NCBI GenBank assembly: GCA_963728145.1
Contig: CAVSJA010000003.1
Coordinates: 248,001 to 312,000, forward strand
DNA from: CAVSJA01 sp963728145
GTDB taxonomy: Bacteria; Bacteroidota; Bacteroidia; Chitinophagales; Chitinophagaceae
Length of the DNA: 64,000 bases
Reading direction: 5' to 3'
Part shown: positions 25,561-34,232 of the stretch, piece by piece
Numbering within the stretch: the first letter of the stretch is position 1
Layout of the letters: each line of letters begins with the position of its first letter
Translations under genes and position numbers: made by a program
Notes under the pieces: model-generated
What the model was told of the DNA's origin: nothing
The model's input: the letters and a program-made list of their open reading frames with translations, nothing else
Database searches by the model: none

Positions 25561-27834
25561 TTACTTCTTCATTATTTGCTGCCTTGCTTTAATATTTTTA
25601 CCAACCAGTTCCACTGTATAAGTACCGGCGGGCAAGCTATTGAGATCGCTGATGTTAAATGTATTCAGACCTTTATTGCCTTGTACATTGTATTGCTTTA
25701 CCTGGCGCCCCACCTGATCGTAGAAATGGATCTTTAGCGCCTCATCCATTTCAAGCGTAAATGAAACATTCAAGAAAGATACTATTGGGTTCGGTGAGAT
25801 ATTCATGATCATAGTACCAATATCATTGCGGATAATAAGTACGCGACTGTATGCGGTCTTGCCGTCGTAGTCTACATGTTGTAAACGGTAATAGTTGACC
25901 TTGCCCAGCATTGTATTGTCTATAAAGGAATACTGCCTTGAAGCAAGGCCGCTTTTCACCTGTCCAATGCTTTTATACGAAGAACCGTCAATGCTTTTTT
26001 CAATTACAAAATGGCTGCTGTTTGCCTCCTGGCTGGTTCGCCATGACAGGTATACCTTTCCGTTATTAAGGTTACCCTGGAAACTGGTTAATGAAACGGG
26101 CATGATGAGCAATGATGGCCCGAATTCGGATGTACTGCTGTCATTGAACACAGGATTTATTGCGAGGGCTACCAATCTTGAGCCGCCGGGTATGGGAATC
26201 AGCGGAGCTAATGGAACGCTGAATTCGAATAGTCTGTCGGTAAAAGTCCCATAGGTAGGATCTGAATAGGTACTATCACCTGACGCATTATCTATAGGGC
26301 CGCCTTCCTGTTCGCGGAAAAGTAAGGTCCGGCCTTCACCACTTCCGTCTTCCAGATATACTTCAATTATTGAGAATGGTCTTGCAATACCTCGCACTAC
26401 CAGGTCCGTGCCTGATGCTTTGCTTGCACTCACGATCACAGGAAAGTTGAACAATTCATTGGGACCTGTGTCACCATCGCCGTCATCATTTGCCGTTACA
26501 CCATCCCCATTCAGGTCAACACCTAAATTTGTATTGCTGTAGATAGCATTCCGGGAAATTTTGTTTCCTGAAATATTTGCGGAGTTGGTTGAACTGATAC
26601 CTCTGTTGTTATTAGCAATTATGTTTCCTTCCAGGTCGTCGGCAACACCATCGTTATTGCTTCCGATTACATTTTGTATCGTGAACAATCCGTCTGCTGC
26701 ACTCAACGCTATACCACTCATGGTATTTCCCCTCGCGACGTTGGTTGGTGTGACGCCAATATAGTTGGCCACAATTATATTATTTGTAGTATTAAAGTTG
26801 AATCCAAAGAAGTCTTGCGATGTGAGCACGATGCCATGTCCGGTATTGGATACCGCGAGATTAGTTGAAATGATGTTAGCGCTGGAGTTCAGAATTTCGA
26901 TTCCATTCAAAGAATTGCCGGCTGCCTGTCCAAGTGTGTTCATACCAACGACATTACCTCCCACAAAATTTCCATTTGAATTTGCAGCGATAAGAATTCC
27001 GCGGCCAGTATTGCGGATTATTCCATTCGGCTCCTGAGCGTCATTCACGGCGTCTCCGTTTGATCCAACGCGATTGCCGATACTGCCTACAGTTAGGAGA
27101 ATGCCATTACGTCCATTACCCAGTGTTGTGCCAATTCCCGCTCTGTTTGAGCCGATAAAGTTTCCTGATATGATTGAATTCGTGAGGTTCCATCCAATAA
27201 TCCCATCCTGGCCATTACCCGACACCAGGTTTCCTTCGGAATCGTCTAAAATTCCATCACTACTGGTTCCAATGATTACGTTATTGCTTCCACCGGGGCC
27301 AAAATCACCGAGGTTGATTCCATGATTTCCATTTCCCAGATCTAAAGCACCATTTTGGTCGCTTCCAATAAAATTGCCCCAGATAACAAGGTTGTCCACT
27401 CCATTCAATACATTGATGCCATTTTGCGTGAAAGAGTGAATAGCGAGCCCACACACAGTTATATTGTTTGCATTGAGCGTAAGGCCGCTCACACCAGCGC
27501 CTGCGACCGCGCCACGCAACACTATACGGATTGTGCGAGCTGCCATAGTGCCAATTACTGAGCTCGGTTGGGAATAGCCGTTAATGAAAAGGGCATCATC
27601 AACTGAGGGAAGGGCGCTAGCAGGCGAGATAACCTGTGCTCCTGCGGCTGGAATATTGAAAACGATAATATCTGCTCCCGGCAAGGCATTCGCATCTAAA
27701 ATGGCTTGTCTCAAGGAGCCGGGACCTGCGTCGGTAGTGTTGGTTACAGTAAAAGTTGCGGCAAAGTTCCAGAATGTGCCAAGTAAGAAGGAAACGGACA
27801 TAGCAATCCGCCGAATCGTATAAATGTATTTCAT
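25561..27834 (-). CDS. type IX-secreted beta-helix protein
   Basis: 757 residues from the ATG at 27834. After a signal peptide (to about 30) comes FTVTNTTDAGPGSLRQAILD, then a long parallel beta-helix built of repeats such as GNGNHGINLGD, GIVLTSQD, SSANIISTN, NNIIVANYIG (about 100-440). Residues 590-670 form a fibronectin-like domain, and the C-terminus (SPNPIVSFLNVSF...LPAGTYTVELVGK) is a type A sorting domain of the type IX secretion system. So it is delivered to the cell surface. The beta-helix suggests polysaccharide binding or cleavage. Confidence 0.87.
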   Translation of the reverse strand: MKYIYTIRRIAMSVSFLLGTFWNFAATFTVTNTTDAGPGSLRQAILDANALPGADIIVFNIPAAGAQVISPASALPSVDDALFINGYSQPSSVIGTMAARTIRIVLRGAVAGAGVSGLTLNANNITVCGLAIHSFTQNGINVLNGVDNLVIWGNFIGSDQNGALDLGNGNHGINLGDFGPGGSNNVIIGTSSDGILDDSEGNLVSGNGQDGIIGWNLTNSIISGNFIGSNRAGIGTTLGNGRNGILLTVGSIGNRVGSNGDAVNDAQEPNGIIRNTGRGILIAANSNGNFVGGNVVGMNTLGQAAGNSLNGIEILNSSANIISTNLAVSNTGHGIVLTSQDFFGFNFNTTNNIIVANYIGVTPTNVARGNTMSGIALSAADGLFTIQNVIGSNNDGVADDLEGNIIANNNRGISSTNSANISGNKISRNAIYSNTNLGVDLNGDGVTANDDGDGDTGPNELFNFPVIVSASKASGTDLVVRGIARPFSIIEVYLEDGSGEGRTLLFREQEGGPIDNASGDSTYSDPTYGTFTDRLFEFSVPLAPLIPIPGGSRLVALAINPVFNDSSTSEFGPSLLIMPVSLTSFQGNLNNGKVYLSWRTSQEANSSHFVIEKSIDGSSYKSIGQVKSGLASRQYSFIDNTMLGKVNYYRLQHVDYDGKTAYSRVLIIRNDIGTMIMNISPNPIVSFLNVSFTLEMDEALKIHFYDQVGRQVKQYNVQGNKGLNTFNISDLNSLPAGTYTVELVGKNIKARQQIMKK

Positions 27835-27994
27835 TCGAATATTGGTTTTAATGGCCAAACAAGAACGACATAACCCCCGCTATTATTGAATATTTAGGGG
27901 AAATGATTCTCTCAAGGGGAATTTAGATAGCGATATTAGCGTGGCAGGCCTGTCTATTGCAGGCAGGCTTGCTTTGAAATATCCAATAAAAAGA

Positions 27995-28019
27995 AAAACC
28001 TTGCAAATTGCAAGGTTTT
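27995..28019 (-). terminator. terminator after the stress gene group
   Basis: AAAACCTTGCAA and TTGCAAGGTTTT pair perfectly around a single A. It lies downstream of the DUF1269 gene on the minus strand; the outer A/T pairs supply the T tract. Confidence 0.65.
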
Positions 28020-28078
28020 CTACCACTAAAATGAAGATTTGAGCCTTGTATAACTGCTAAGACCCTTTTTGGCTGGAC

Positions 28079-28906
28079 TTAGACATGTGCCATTTGAATC
28101 TCTTCTTTAGAACCCAGAGCCTCTCCAATCAACTTTGATGCTTGCTTCAGCTTTTCTGTTCTTGCCCTGTATTCCTCTTTTACTTCATTGATGCGTTTTT
28201 CAATTTTGGCCTTTCTTTTTTCCCGCGCATCTTTCATCTGGTCTCGCATTGTATTGACTTTGGCATCAAGCTGGCCCCTGGTTTCATTCAATTTTCTTTT
28301 GGCCAGTTCGTCGGTAGCTTCTGCTTTCTTTTGCAATTTTGCAATCGCTGATTTGATTGCTGCCTTGTCCTCTTCCCTTGCTTCTTTTAATTCCTCTTTC
28401 AAATTCCTGTATTCTGCCGCAATTGCTTCTGATTCTCTTGCCAACTGGTCTTCTGCTACTTCATCTCTAAGGCGCCTGAAGACCATTGCATTCAGAGCGT
28501 CAAGACGGGTATCAATTGGAACAGTCCATGTTTCATCAATCTCAGCAATAACTGCGGTCTTGCCTTTTCTTAACGCATTGGATACTTCGTCTACAAATGT
28601 GGTGTTGATGTCATTATCACTGACATCAAAAATGAGCCCGGCAATTGCGCCTGTTGTGGCCCCAAGAACGAAACCTACAGGCCCGCCAATCAAGCCGATT
28701 AAGCTGCCGGTGAAAAGTCCGGTTGCTGTCCCGATCGGACCCTGATCCGCGACAGTGTTGAGGTGCAATTCACCTCTTTCATCTTTGCTAACCACCGCTG
28801 AGGCATAAAGAGTGATGTCGCCTATTGCATGTAAATCATTTAAGGCGTTCAATCCTTCGAAAGCTTTGTTTTCGCTATCGAAAACAGCTACTAACATCTT
28901 GTTCAT
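28079..28906 (-). CDS. DUF1269 protein with coiled-coil tail
   Basis: 275 residues. The N-terminal half is a DUF1269-type domain (MLVAVFDSENKAFEGLNAL) with a Gly-rich hydrophobic hairpin (IGTATGLFTGSLIGLIGGPV, GFVLGATTGAIAGLIF) that probably enters the membrane. The second half (about 150-265) is a Lys/Glu/Ala-rich coiled coil. Relatives occur in stress regulons; no activity is known. Last gene of the minus-strand redox/stress group. Confidence 0.82.
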   Translation of the reverse strand: MNKMLVAVFDSENKAFEGLNALNDLHAIGDITLYASAVVSKDERGELHLNTVADQGPIGTATGLFTGSLIGLIGGPVGFVLGATTGAIAGLIFDVSDNDINTTFVDEVSNALRKGKTAVIAEIDETWTVPIDTRLDALNAMVFRRLRDEVAEDQLARESEAIAAEYRNLKEELKEAREEDKAAIKSAIAKLQKKAEATDELAKRKLNETRGQLDAKVNTMRDQMKDAREKRKAKIEKRINEVKEEYRARTEKLKQASKLIGEALGSKEEIQMAHV

Positions 28907-28953
28907 TTTTTTAGTTTTTATTGTGAATAATTAATTTTCTCGAAATAATAATC

Positions 28954-29322
28954 TCAGCAATTCCAGGGAACAAATCGCCCCACAGCTACGAAGGCTGCGA
29001 GCAAAAGGATGATTACATTCTTCCAGATTTCGTGCACTTCTCTATTTCGTATGTGTGTCACCGTTGCGAGAACCATGATCATGCATAAAGAAAGGGCTGC
29101 ATAGGATGTCAGCATAGGTAAAATGCCCGTCCATTCGGGAAGAATTAAGCCAATACCAATTAAAAGTTCTGATACACCAACAAAGCGTATAAATGCTTTA
29201 GAGCTCTGCGTCGTCCAGGAGAATTTACTGAGCTTTTCCACAGGGTAAAATGTTTTCATAAACCCAATGCCAAGCATCATTATGCTTAACAGAATTTGTG
29301 CTATCCAAAGTGCCGTATTCAT
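28954..29322 (-). CDS. DoxX-family membrane protein
   Basis: 122 residues with four membrane helices; the DoxX pattern is visible in MMLGIGFMKTFYPVEKLSKF and RFVGVSELLIGIGLILPEWT. The family is linked to quinone or thiosulphate redox chemistry and oxidative stress. It starts 10 bp after the NDH-2 stop, so the two are co-transcribed. Confidence 0.88.
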   Translation of the reverse strand: MNTALWIAQILLSIMMLGIGFMKTFYPVEKLSKFSWTTQSSKAFIRFVGVSELLIGIGLILPEWTGILPMLTSYAALSLCMIMVLATVTHIRNREVHEIWKNVIILLLAAFVAVGRFVPWNC

Positions 29323-29332
29323 ATTTTTATTT

Positions 29333-30604
29333 TTATTTTTTTGTTTGAGAATGTTCCTCAGGGCGGATAATCAAGCGAAGTGTAGGATCGTTCGTTATAA
29401 AACTCCAGAACCAGTTGGCTGCAAGTTTTAGCCTGTTGCGGAATCCAAGTAAGGGTATAAGATGAACTAACAGCCAAACACACCAGGCGAAGAACCCTTT
29501 GAATGATTTATTGCCCAGGTCAATTACAGCCCTGTATTTGGAAATAATCGCTGAACCTCCTTTGCGGTGATAGATAAATGGTTTTGTGGGTTGGCTTTTT
29601 TCCAGTCTTCTTAAATTCCCGGCTAGTAGTTTGCTTTGCTCAACTGCAACACCAGCCAGTTGGGGATGGCCGTTTGGATAATTCTTGTCTGTAGTTTGAA
29701 AACACTGGTCGCCTATTGAAAAAATATTCCCAAAGCCTTGCACACGATTGATATCATCCACAAAAATTCTTCGACTTTTCGCAAGGACTTCTTTAGGCAG
29801 TCCTTTCACCTCTCGAGCAATGACTCCTGTAGACCATATCAACGTAGCGGATCTGATATTCTCACCATTAGATAACTGTATTTCATCATTCGCATAATCC
29901 TTAACCGAAGTGTTCAGAATGATCTTCACGCCCAGTCCATCCAGAACGTGATAAGCTTCTGCCTGTGCTTTCTTGCTCATTGATCCGAGTAGTGAAGAAG
30001 ATCCATCCACTAAATAGACAGCTCCGTTACCTGCGTTCATTTCCGGATAATCTTTCAGGGAAATCTTATTATGCATCTCCGCAAGCATACCAGCCATTTC
30101 AACACCGGTTGGACCTCCGCCTGCTATAACAATGTTTGCAAACTTTCTTTGCTCCGAAGTAATTTCCGAACCAACGGCTTTCTCCATTTGCAGGAGAATA
30201 TGATTGCGGATGTTCAAAGCATCATCTATTGTTTTCATGGGCAAGGCATGCTGCCTGATATTTTCATTTCCGAAGAAATTGGTCTCCGTTCCCATCGCCA
30301 ACACGAGGTAGTCGTAGTTTAAATTGCCATTGTCCGTTTCGACGGTATTGGATTGAGGAATCACTGTCGTCAGCTTGCCCATGTAAAACCGTACATTTTT
30401 TTTGCCTTGAAACAGTTTGCGATATGGATAGCTGATGTTGGATGGTTCAATGAATGCAGTAGATACCTGGTACAACAAAGGCGGAAAGAAATGATAGTTG
30501 TTTACATCAACAACAATGATCTCAAAATGATTGTCGTTCGACAACTCCTTTGCCAGATTCAGCCCGGCAAATCCTCCTCCCACAATGATGATCCTCTTTT
30601 TCAT
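29333..30604 (-). CDS. ndh: type II NADH dehydrogenase (NDH-2)
   Basis: 423 residues. The FAD-binding start is IIIVGGGFAGLNLAKEL (dinucleotide loop at 8-14), the second, NADH-binding loop is IVIAGGGPTGVEMAGMLAEM, and FSIGDQC is the late FAD motif; YHFFPPLLYQVSTAFIEP is the quinone-side segment of the family. The C-terminus has a hydrophobic membrane-binding helix (CVWLLVHLIPLLGF). It oxidises NADH and reduces quinone without proton pumping. Operon with DoxX and the HdeD-like gene. Confidence 0.9.
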   Translation of the reverse strand: MKKRIIIVGGGFAGLNLAKELSNDNHFEIIVVDVNNYHFFPPLLYQVSTAFIEPSNISYPYRKLFQGKKNVRFYMGKLTTVIPQSNTVETDNGNLNYDYLVLAMGTETNFFGNENIRQHALPMKTIDDALNIRNHILLQMEKAVGSEITSEQRKFANIVIAGGGPTGVEMAGMLAEMHNKISLKDYPEMNAGNGAVYLVDGSSSLLGSMSKKAQAEAYHVLDGLGVKIILNTSVKDYANDEIQLSNGENIRSATLIWSTGVIAREVKGLPKEVLAKSRRIFVDDINRVQGFGNIFSIGDQCFQTTDKNYPNGHPQLAGVAVEQSKLLAGNLRRLEKSQPTKPFIYHRKGGSAIISKYRAVIDLGNKSFKGFFAWCVWLLVHLIPLLGFRNRLKLAANWFWSFITNDPTLRLIIRPEEHSQTKK

Positions 30605-30662
30605 AAATTTATTTTTTTGAGTTGATGCACTTTTTCATTCTCCCGCCTGTCGCAACTAAATC

Positions 30663-31271
30663 TTAATGGAGACTATACTTTGTACTCAAATCGCTCTTCA
30701 ATTCTCTCTCGATGTTTGTTTTGAAACCTTTCAGCTGGAAACCGAGCAGCATACTGAAAATTCCGCTTACGATAAATGCTGTTCCTGAAACAGCGACAAT
30801 GCCAATAGCCCCAACGGCCGGACGATAGATTGTGAGAAGGCCAAGTGCTGCCACCAGAATTCCGCCTGTTAAAAGCCAACCCCAGCCCCGCATGCCAATT
30901 GCATTCAAATCCATAGAAGCACCGATGAGGTAAAAGCCACGGAATAAGAGGTAAAAGCCAACGAAGAAAGGAAGCGTAGCCATCGTTACGGTTGGATAGA
31001 TCAGCAGGAAAGTACCAAGCGCAAAATCCAGAATTCCGGAAGCTAAAGTCCAGCCCCATCCTTTTAGATCATTTCTTGCTGAAATGGCAAATGCAATTTG
31101 ACTGAAACCTGTGCCTGCCATGATAAGACTAAATAAAATGCTTAATGTTAGGTAACCTTCTGCAGGCTTTGAAAGGATTGCAATACCTGTGGTAAGGCTT
31201 AGGATTCCGATTACTAAAAACCACCACCACTGTTTCAATCCATTGCGGATAGTGTCTGTAAATGTTGTCAT
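30663..31271 (-). CDS. HdeD-family (DUF308) membrane protein
   Basis: 202 residues, six membrane helices in pairs, with the family pattern WWFLVIGILSLTTGIAIL, WGWTLASGILDFALGTFLL, and WGWLLTGGILVAALGLLTI. HdeD is a small acid-stress membrane protein in enterobacteria; here it belongs to a redox/stress gene group. Ligand unknown. Starts 25 bp after the neighbouring NADP-binding gene. Confidence 0.87.
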   Translation of the reverse strand: MTTFTDTIRNGLKQWWWFLVIGILSLTTGIAILSKPAEGYLTLSILFSLIMAGTGFSQIAFAISARNDLKGWGWTLASGILDFALGTFLLIYPTVTMATLPFFVGFYLLFRGFYLIGASMDLNAIGMRGWGWLLTGGILVAALGLLTIYRPAVGAIGIVAVSGTAFIVSGIFSMLLGFQLKGFKTNIERELKSDLSTKYSLH

Positions 31272-31296
31272 GATTATAATATTTAAGATGAAGAAA

Positions 31297-31887
31297 TCAA
31301 TGTTTTTGTCTTTGCTTAATAGTGCATCTTTCCAGTGTTCGGCTCATGCTCAAATCCCCTGCGATAACAGGATGGAAACCCGCCGTTTTCACCAAATCGT
31401 AAACCAGTTCCAACGCATCTTCATCATTACCTGCGATGAAGCAATCGAGTTTCTGGTCATGATAAAAATCATCTGCAAGCACCTTGGTGAAGGCCTTAAT
31501 CACTTTCGCATTGGGTAACTGCTTCTGCAGTTCCTCTGCTCCACTGATACCTTGCGATGTCAAGGGGTTCGAGATAGAAATAATGACTTTTTGATTTACC
31601 ACACTCTTTATATTTTCTGCCACTAGTTTTTCTACAGCGTAGGGAACAGCCAATATCACCGCGTCTGCTTCCCAACCTATTTCAACATAATCATCAACGA
31701 TCTCTATATCAGCAGAAGGATTGTTGCTTTTAATCTCATCGAGTAAGCGATCAACCTCATTTGTTTTCAAAGAGTGAAGAAGAATTCTGTAGTTTCCTTT
31801 TGATAGTGTTTTTGCAAGAGCAGAACCCATTTTTCCTGATGCTCCAATCACCGCTACCACTTGCTTTGTATACATTTCTACTTTCAT
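31297..31887 (-). CDS. NADP-binding oxidoreductase (F420-reductase-like)
   Basis: 196 residues. The Rossmann loop is VAVIGASGKMGSALAKTL near residue 10, followed by AVILAVPYA and ISISNPLTSQG as in NADPH-dependent F420 reductase-like proteins. The family transfers hydride between NADPH and a partner; the presence of F420 in this organism is not shown. It stands between the Crp-type regulator and the HdeD-like gene. Confidence 0.82.
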   Translation of the reverse strand: MKVEMYTKQVVAVIGASGKMGSALAKTLSKGNYRILLHSLKTNEVDRLLDEIKSNNPSADIEIVDDYVEIGWEADAVILAVPYAVEKLVAENIKSVVNQKVIISISNPLTSQGISGAEELQKQLPNAKVIKAFTKVLADDFYHDQKLDCFIAGNDEDALELVYDLVKTAGFHPVIAGDLSMSRTLERCTIKQRQKH

Positions 31888-31979
31888 TACAGGACAAAGC
31901 TACCCTCACGCGATGCCCATGTCCAATGCGTGTAGTCAAGAAAAATATTGACTATCGTCAAGGGTTTTCCTAGTTGTTA

Positions 31980-32561
31980 CTACTTGTGAATGGAGATTCT
32001 TTTACGAACGCGGCTAAGCGTTTCGGGAGTGAGTCCCATGTAGGAGGCGATCATGTGTTGTGGCAAGCGTTGAATGATATCGGGATAGTTCTCTGTGAGT
32101 TCTTTGTAACGTTCCTCCAGGTTAAGGCTGATGACAGATGTCATACGTCGTTCGAGTTGAATGTATGCTTCAGAAGTTGCCTGGAAAATAAATTCCTGGT
32201 ATTGGGGAGATCGCTTGCGCAATTCATCACTTGCTGATCTCGTAATCAGCACCAGTTCTGATTCTTCGATGGCATCAATATTATAGATGGAAGGTTCGTT
32301 GGTGAGAAAGCTATACAAATCCGTTAGGAATTGCCCTTCCAGTGCAAATTGAACAATATGTTCTGAACCATCTTCATTCACCTTATATAAGCGCAATGCA
32401 CCTTTTTCTACGAACGCAACACATTTGCAAACATCTCCCTCTTGCAACAGATATTGCTTTTTACGCAGTTTCTTTAAGGTCAAATAATTTTTGATCAATT
32501 GCTGCTCTTCTTCCGTGAGAGGTATTTTGCTGTTGAAGTTTTGGAAATAGCGGTCGTACAT
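31980..32561 (-). CDS. Crp/Fnr-family regulator
   Basis: 193 residues: a cyclic-nucleotide-binding-like domain (about 20-120; GDVCKCVAFVEKGALRLYKV) and a short helix-turn-helix at the end (LPQHMIASYMGLTPETLSRV). No Fnr iron-sulphur cysteines are seen, and the sugar-phosphate-binding loop for cAMP is not conserved, so the ligand is unknown. It is the first gene of the minus-strand stress group and a plausible regulator of it. Confidence 0.88.
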   Translation of the reverse strand: MYDRYFQNFNSKIPLTEEEQQLIKNYLTLKKLRKKQYLLQEGDVCKCVAFVEKGALRLYKVNEDGSEHIVQFALEGQFLTDLYSFLTNEPSIYNIDAIEESELVLITRSASDELRKRSPQYQEFIFQATSEAYIQLERRMTSVISLNLEERYKELTENYPDIIQRLPQHMIASYMGLTPETLSRVRKRISIHK

Positions 32562-32677
32562 GAGCAGTATTGAATAGTGGTTTAAAGGTCAGAATAAATT
32601 GGATATAAAACTTAGGGCAGGAGGTAATCAACTGCGGCAAGAAGAAAAAATAAATAGTGCTGAATAAAGAATAAAAA

Positions 32678-32698
32678 AGCTCCGAAAAATTCGGAGCT
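32678..32698 (-). terminator. hairpin with T tract on minus strand
   Basis: AGCTCCGAA and TTCGGAGCT pair perfectly around AAA; the minus strand continues with TTTTTTATT. It lies downstream of the tRNA remnant on that strand and may end read-through from tRNA-Leu. Confidence 0.7.
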
Positions 32699-32708
32699 AT
32701 CCAACGTT

Positions 32709-32749
32709 GTGCCCAGGATTCCGCTTCGAGCGGGACACGACCTTTCGGA
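32709..32749 (-). pseudogene. 3' remnant of a tRNA-Leu gene
   Basis: On the plus strand GTGCCCAGGA (32709-32718) repeats the 3' end of the intact tRNA-Leu gene (32826-32835) exactly, and CACGACCTTTCGG resembles CACGTCCTTTCGA of its variable arm. Between them the T-arm is replaced by a TTCCGCTTCGAGCGGGA hairpin. The 5' half is absent. Either a lost tandem tRNA or a scar of integration at a tRNA 3' end. Confidence 0.55.
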
Positions 32750-32779
32750 TATTAATTAATTATGTTGCTCAGCCATCTA

Positions 32780-32823
32780 AAAAGAAAAGCCTTGATAGAC
32801 TTAGCTATCAAGGCTTTTCTTTT
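32780..32823. terminator. strong bidirectional terminator after tRNA-Leu
   Basis: A 19-bp stem (AAAAGAAAAGCCTTGATAG with CTATCAAGGCTTTTCTTTT) around a 6-nt loop, ending 3 bp before the 3' end of the tRNA gene. Confidence 0.88.
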
Positions 32824-32826
32824 TTG

Positions 32827-32910
32827 TGCCCAGGACTGGATTCGAACCAGCACGTCCTTTCGAACACCACCACCTCAAAGTGGCTTGTCTACCAGTTTCA
32901 ACACCTGGGC
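32827..32910 (-). tRNA. tRNA-Leu (GAG)
   Basis: 84 nt, acceptor stem GCCCAGG/CCTGGGC. Anticodon stem CCACT/GGTGG with loop TTGAGGT gives anticodon GAG. A long variable arm (around TTCGAAAGGA) and the T-loop GGTTCGAATCC confirm a class II leucine tRNA. CCA is not encoded. Confidence 0.93.
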
Positions 32911-32916
32911 TGAACC

Positions 32917-32950
32917 GTTTGGAGTTTGGGGTTTGGAGTTTGGCGTTGGG
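32917..32950. repeat. TTTGG[A/C/G]G heptamer repeat, copy 1
   Basis: GTTTGGAGTTTGGGGTTTGG followed by AGTTTGGCGTTGGG: five heptamers of the TTTGG(A/C/G)G type, starting 7 bp upstream of the tRNA-Leu 5' end. The same repeat is at 35510-35541 and 57810-57840. Confidence 0.75.
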
Positions 32951-33019
32951 ACCTGATGTGACAGGTTCCGACCAATTTTCAATTACCCAAAATGCTCCAA
33001 GGGGTGGCAAATTTAGCGG

Positions 33020-34168
33020 TTATTTCTTCAAAATGATGCGAAAAATTGTGCCTTTTCCGGGATCGGATTGCTTGACGAAGAGTTGGCCTTTGTGATAGAG
33101 TTCGATGATGCGGCGGGAGAGAGAGAGACCCAGTCCCCAACCGCGTTTTTTGGTGGTGAAGCCGGGCTTGAAAACCTTATTGATATACTTTTTGCTGATG
33201 CCTTTTCCATTATCTGCTACATCTACGATCACGTCTTTTTCATTTTCATAGATGCGTACGGCAATGATCCCTTTTCCTTCCAGAGCATCGAGTGCATTCT
33301 TTAAAAGATTTTCGATAACCCAATCGAATAGGGGAGGATTGATATTCGCATTAATTACGGGAGCTGCGGTTTCCATTCCCATGGTCACTTTACCTGTGGC
33401 TCGTTTACGCATATAGTCGATCATGCTCTCCACTTGCTTTACGATATTATGCGGCTCCAATTGAGGTGCACTGCCGATCTTTCCAAAGCGATCTGAAACG
33501 AGCTTTAACCGATCCACATCCTTCTCCATTTCCTTTACGATATTCTGCGGGCCCGGTTCTTCCTTCAACATTTCTACCCAGGCCTGCAGCGAACTCAATG
33601 GTGTTCCCAATTGATGGGCGGTTTCCTTGGCCATACCCGCCCAAACCTGGTTTTGAGTGGAACGGAAACTTGTATTCAATGCGGTAATGGTAATAATGAT
33701 GAATAAAGCGACAATCAATAATTGCGCAATAGGATAATAACGTACCTGGTTGAGTAATGAGGTATGTCCATAATAATAGCGACTGGCCTTAGTGCTATCG
33801 AATGGATCAATGAAGATCACCGGTTCATTTTCTGATTTGAATTTTTTAAGCCGGTTGGGAACATAATCTGGATCTGTTGCTGCTTTCGCCGAATCAAGAT
33901 TCTTGTGCTCAACGATGCTATCTTTCTCATTCGTCCAAATAATCGGGATAGTTTGGTTTTCTTTAGTGATCATAAAAGCCAGACGTGTGCTGATCCCGGT
34001 GGTATCATAAACGAGCAGGTTAGCGGCTTCAGCCCATTCGGCAACTTTCTGTCTTTCTTCTTTTGCGATCTTTTTAGCGAGGTATTGTGAGTAGAAGATG
34101 GTACCGCTTACAATGGCTATTGCGATCACAGCGAGGCCAGTCCTCCAGTTAAAAAGCGGCTGAATCAT
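33020..34168 (-). CDS. orphan sensor histidine kinase
   Basis: 382 residues. Two membrane helices (about 10-28 and 147-165) enclose a periplasmic sensor domain; there is no HAMP domain. The phospho-acceptor region is AKETAHQLGTPLSSLQAWVE with His185. The ATPase domain has VIENLLKNALDAL (N box), DVADNGKGI (G1) and GWGLGLSLSRRIIE (G2). No response regulator is nearby, so the partner is unknown. Confidence 0.9.
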   Translation of the reverse strand: MIQPLFNWRTGLAVIAIAIVSGTIFYSQYLAKKIAKEERQKVAEWAEAANLLVYDTTGISTRLAFMITKENQTIPIIWTNEKDSIVEHKNLDSAKAATDPDYVPNRLKKFKSENEPVIFIDPFDSTKASRYYYGHTSLLNQVRYYPIAQLLIVALFIIITITALNTSFRSTQNQVWAGMAKETAHQLGTPLSSLQAWVEMLKEEPGPQNIVKEMEKDVDRLKLVSDRFGKIGSAPQLEPHNIVKQVESMIDYMRKRATGKVTMGMETAAPVINANINPPLFDWVIENLLKNALDALEGKGIIAVRIYENEKDVIVDVADNGKGISKKYINKVFKPGFTTKKRGWGLGLSLSRRIIELYHKGQLFVKQSDPGKGTIFRIILKK

Positions 34169-34232
34169 TCAACTAATATATAAAAACCGTTTATTTGCAC
34201 CGTTATTTTATAATTTATTTTGAAACAATCTG

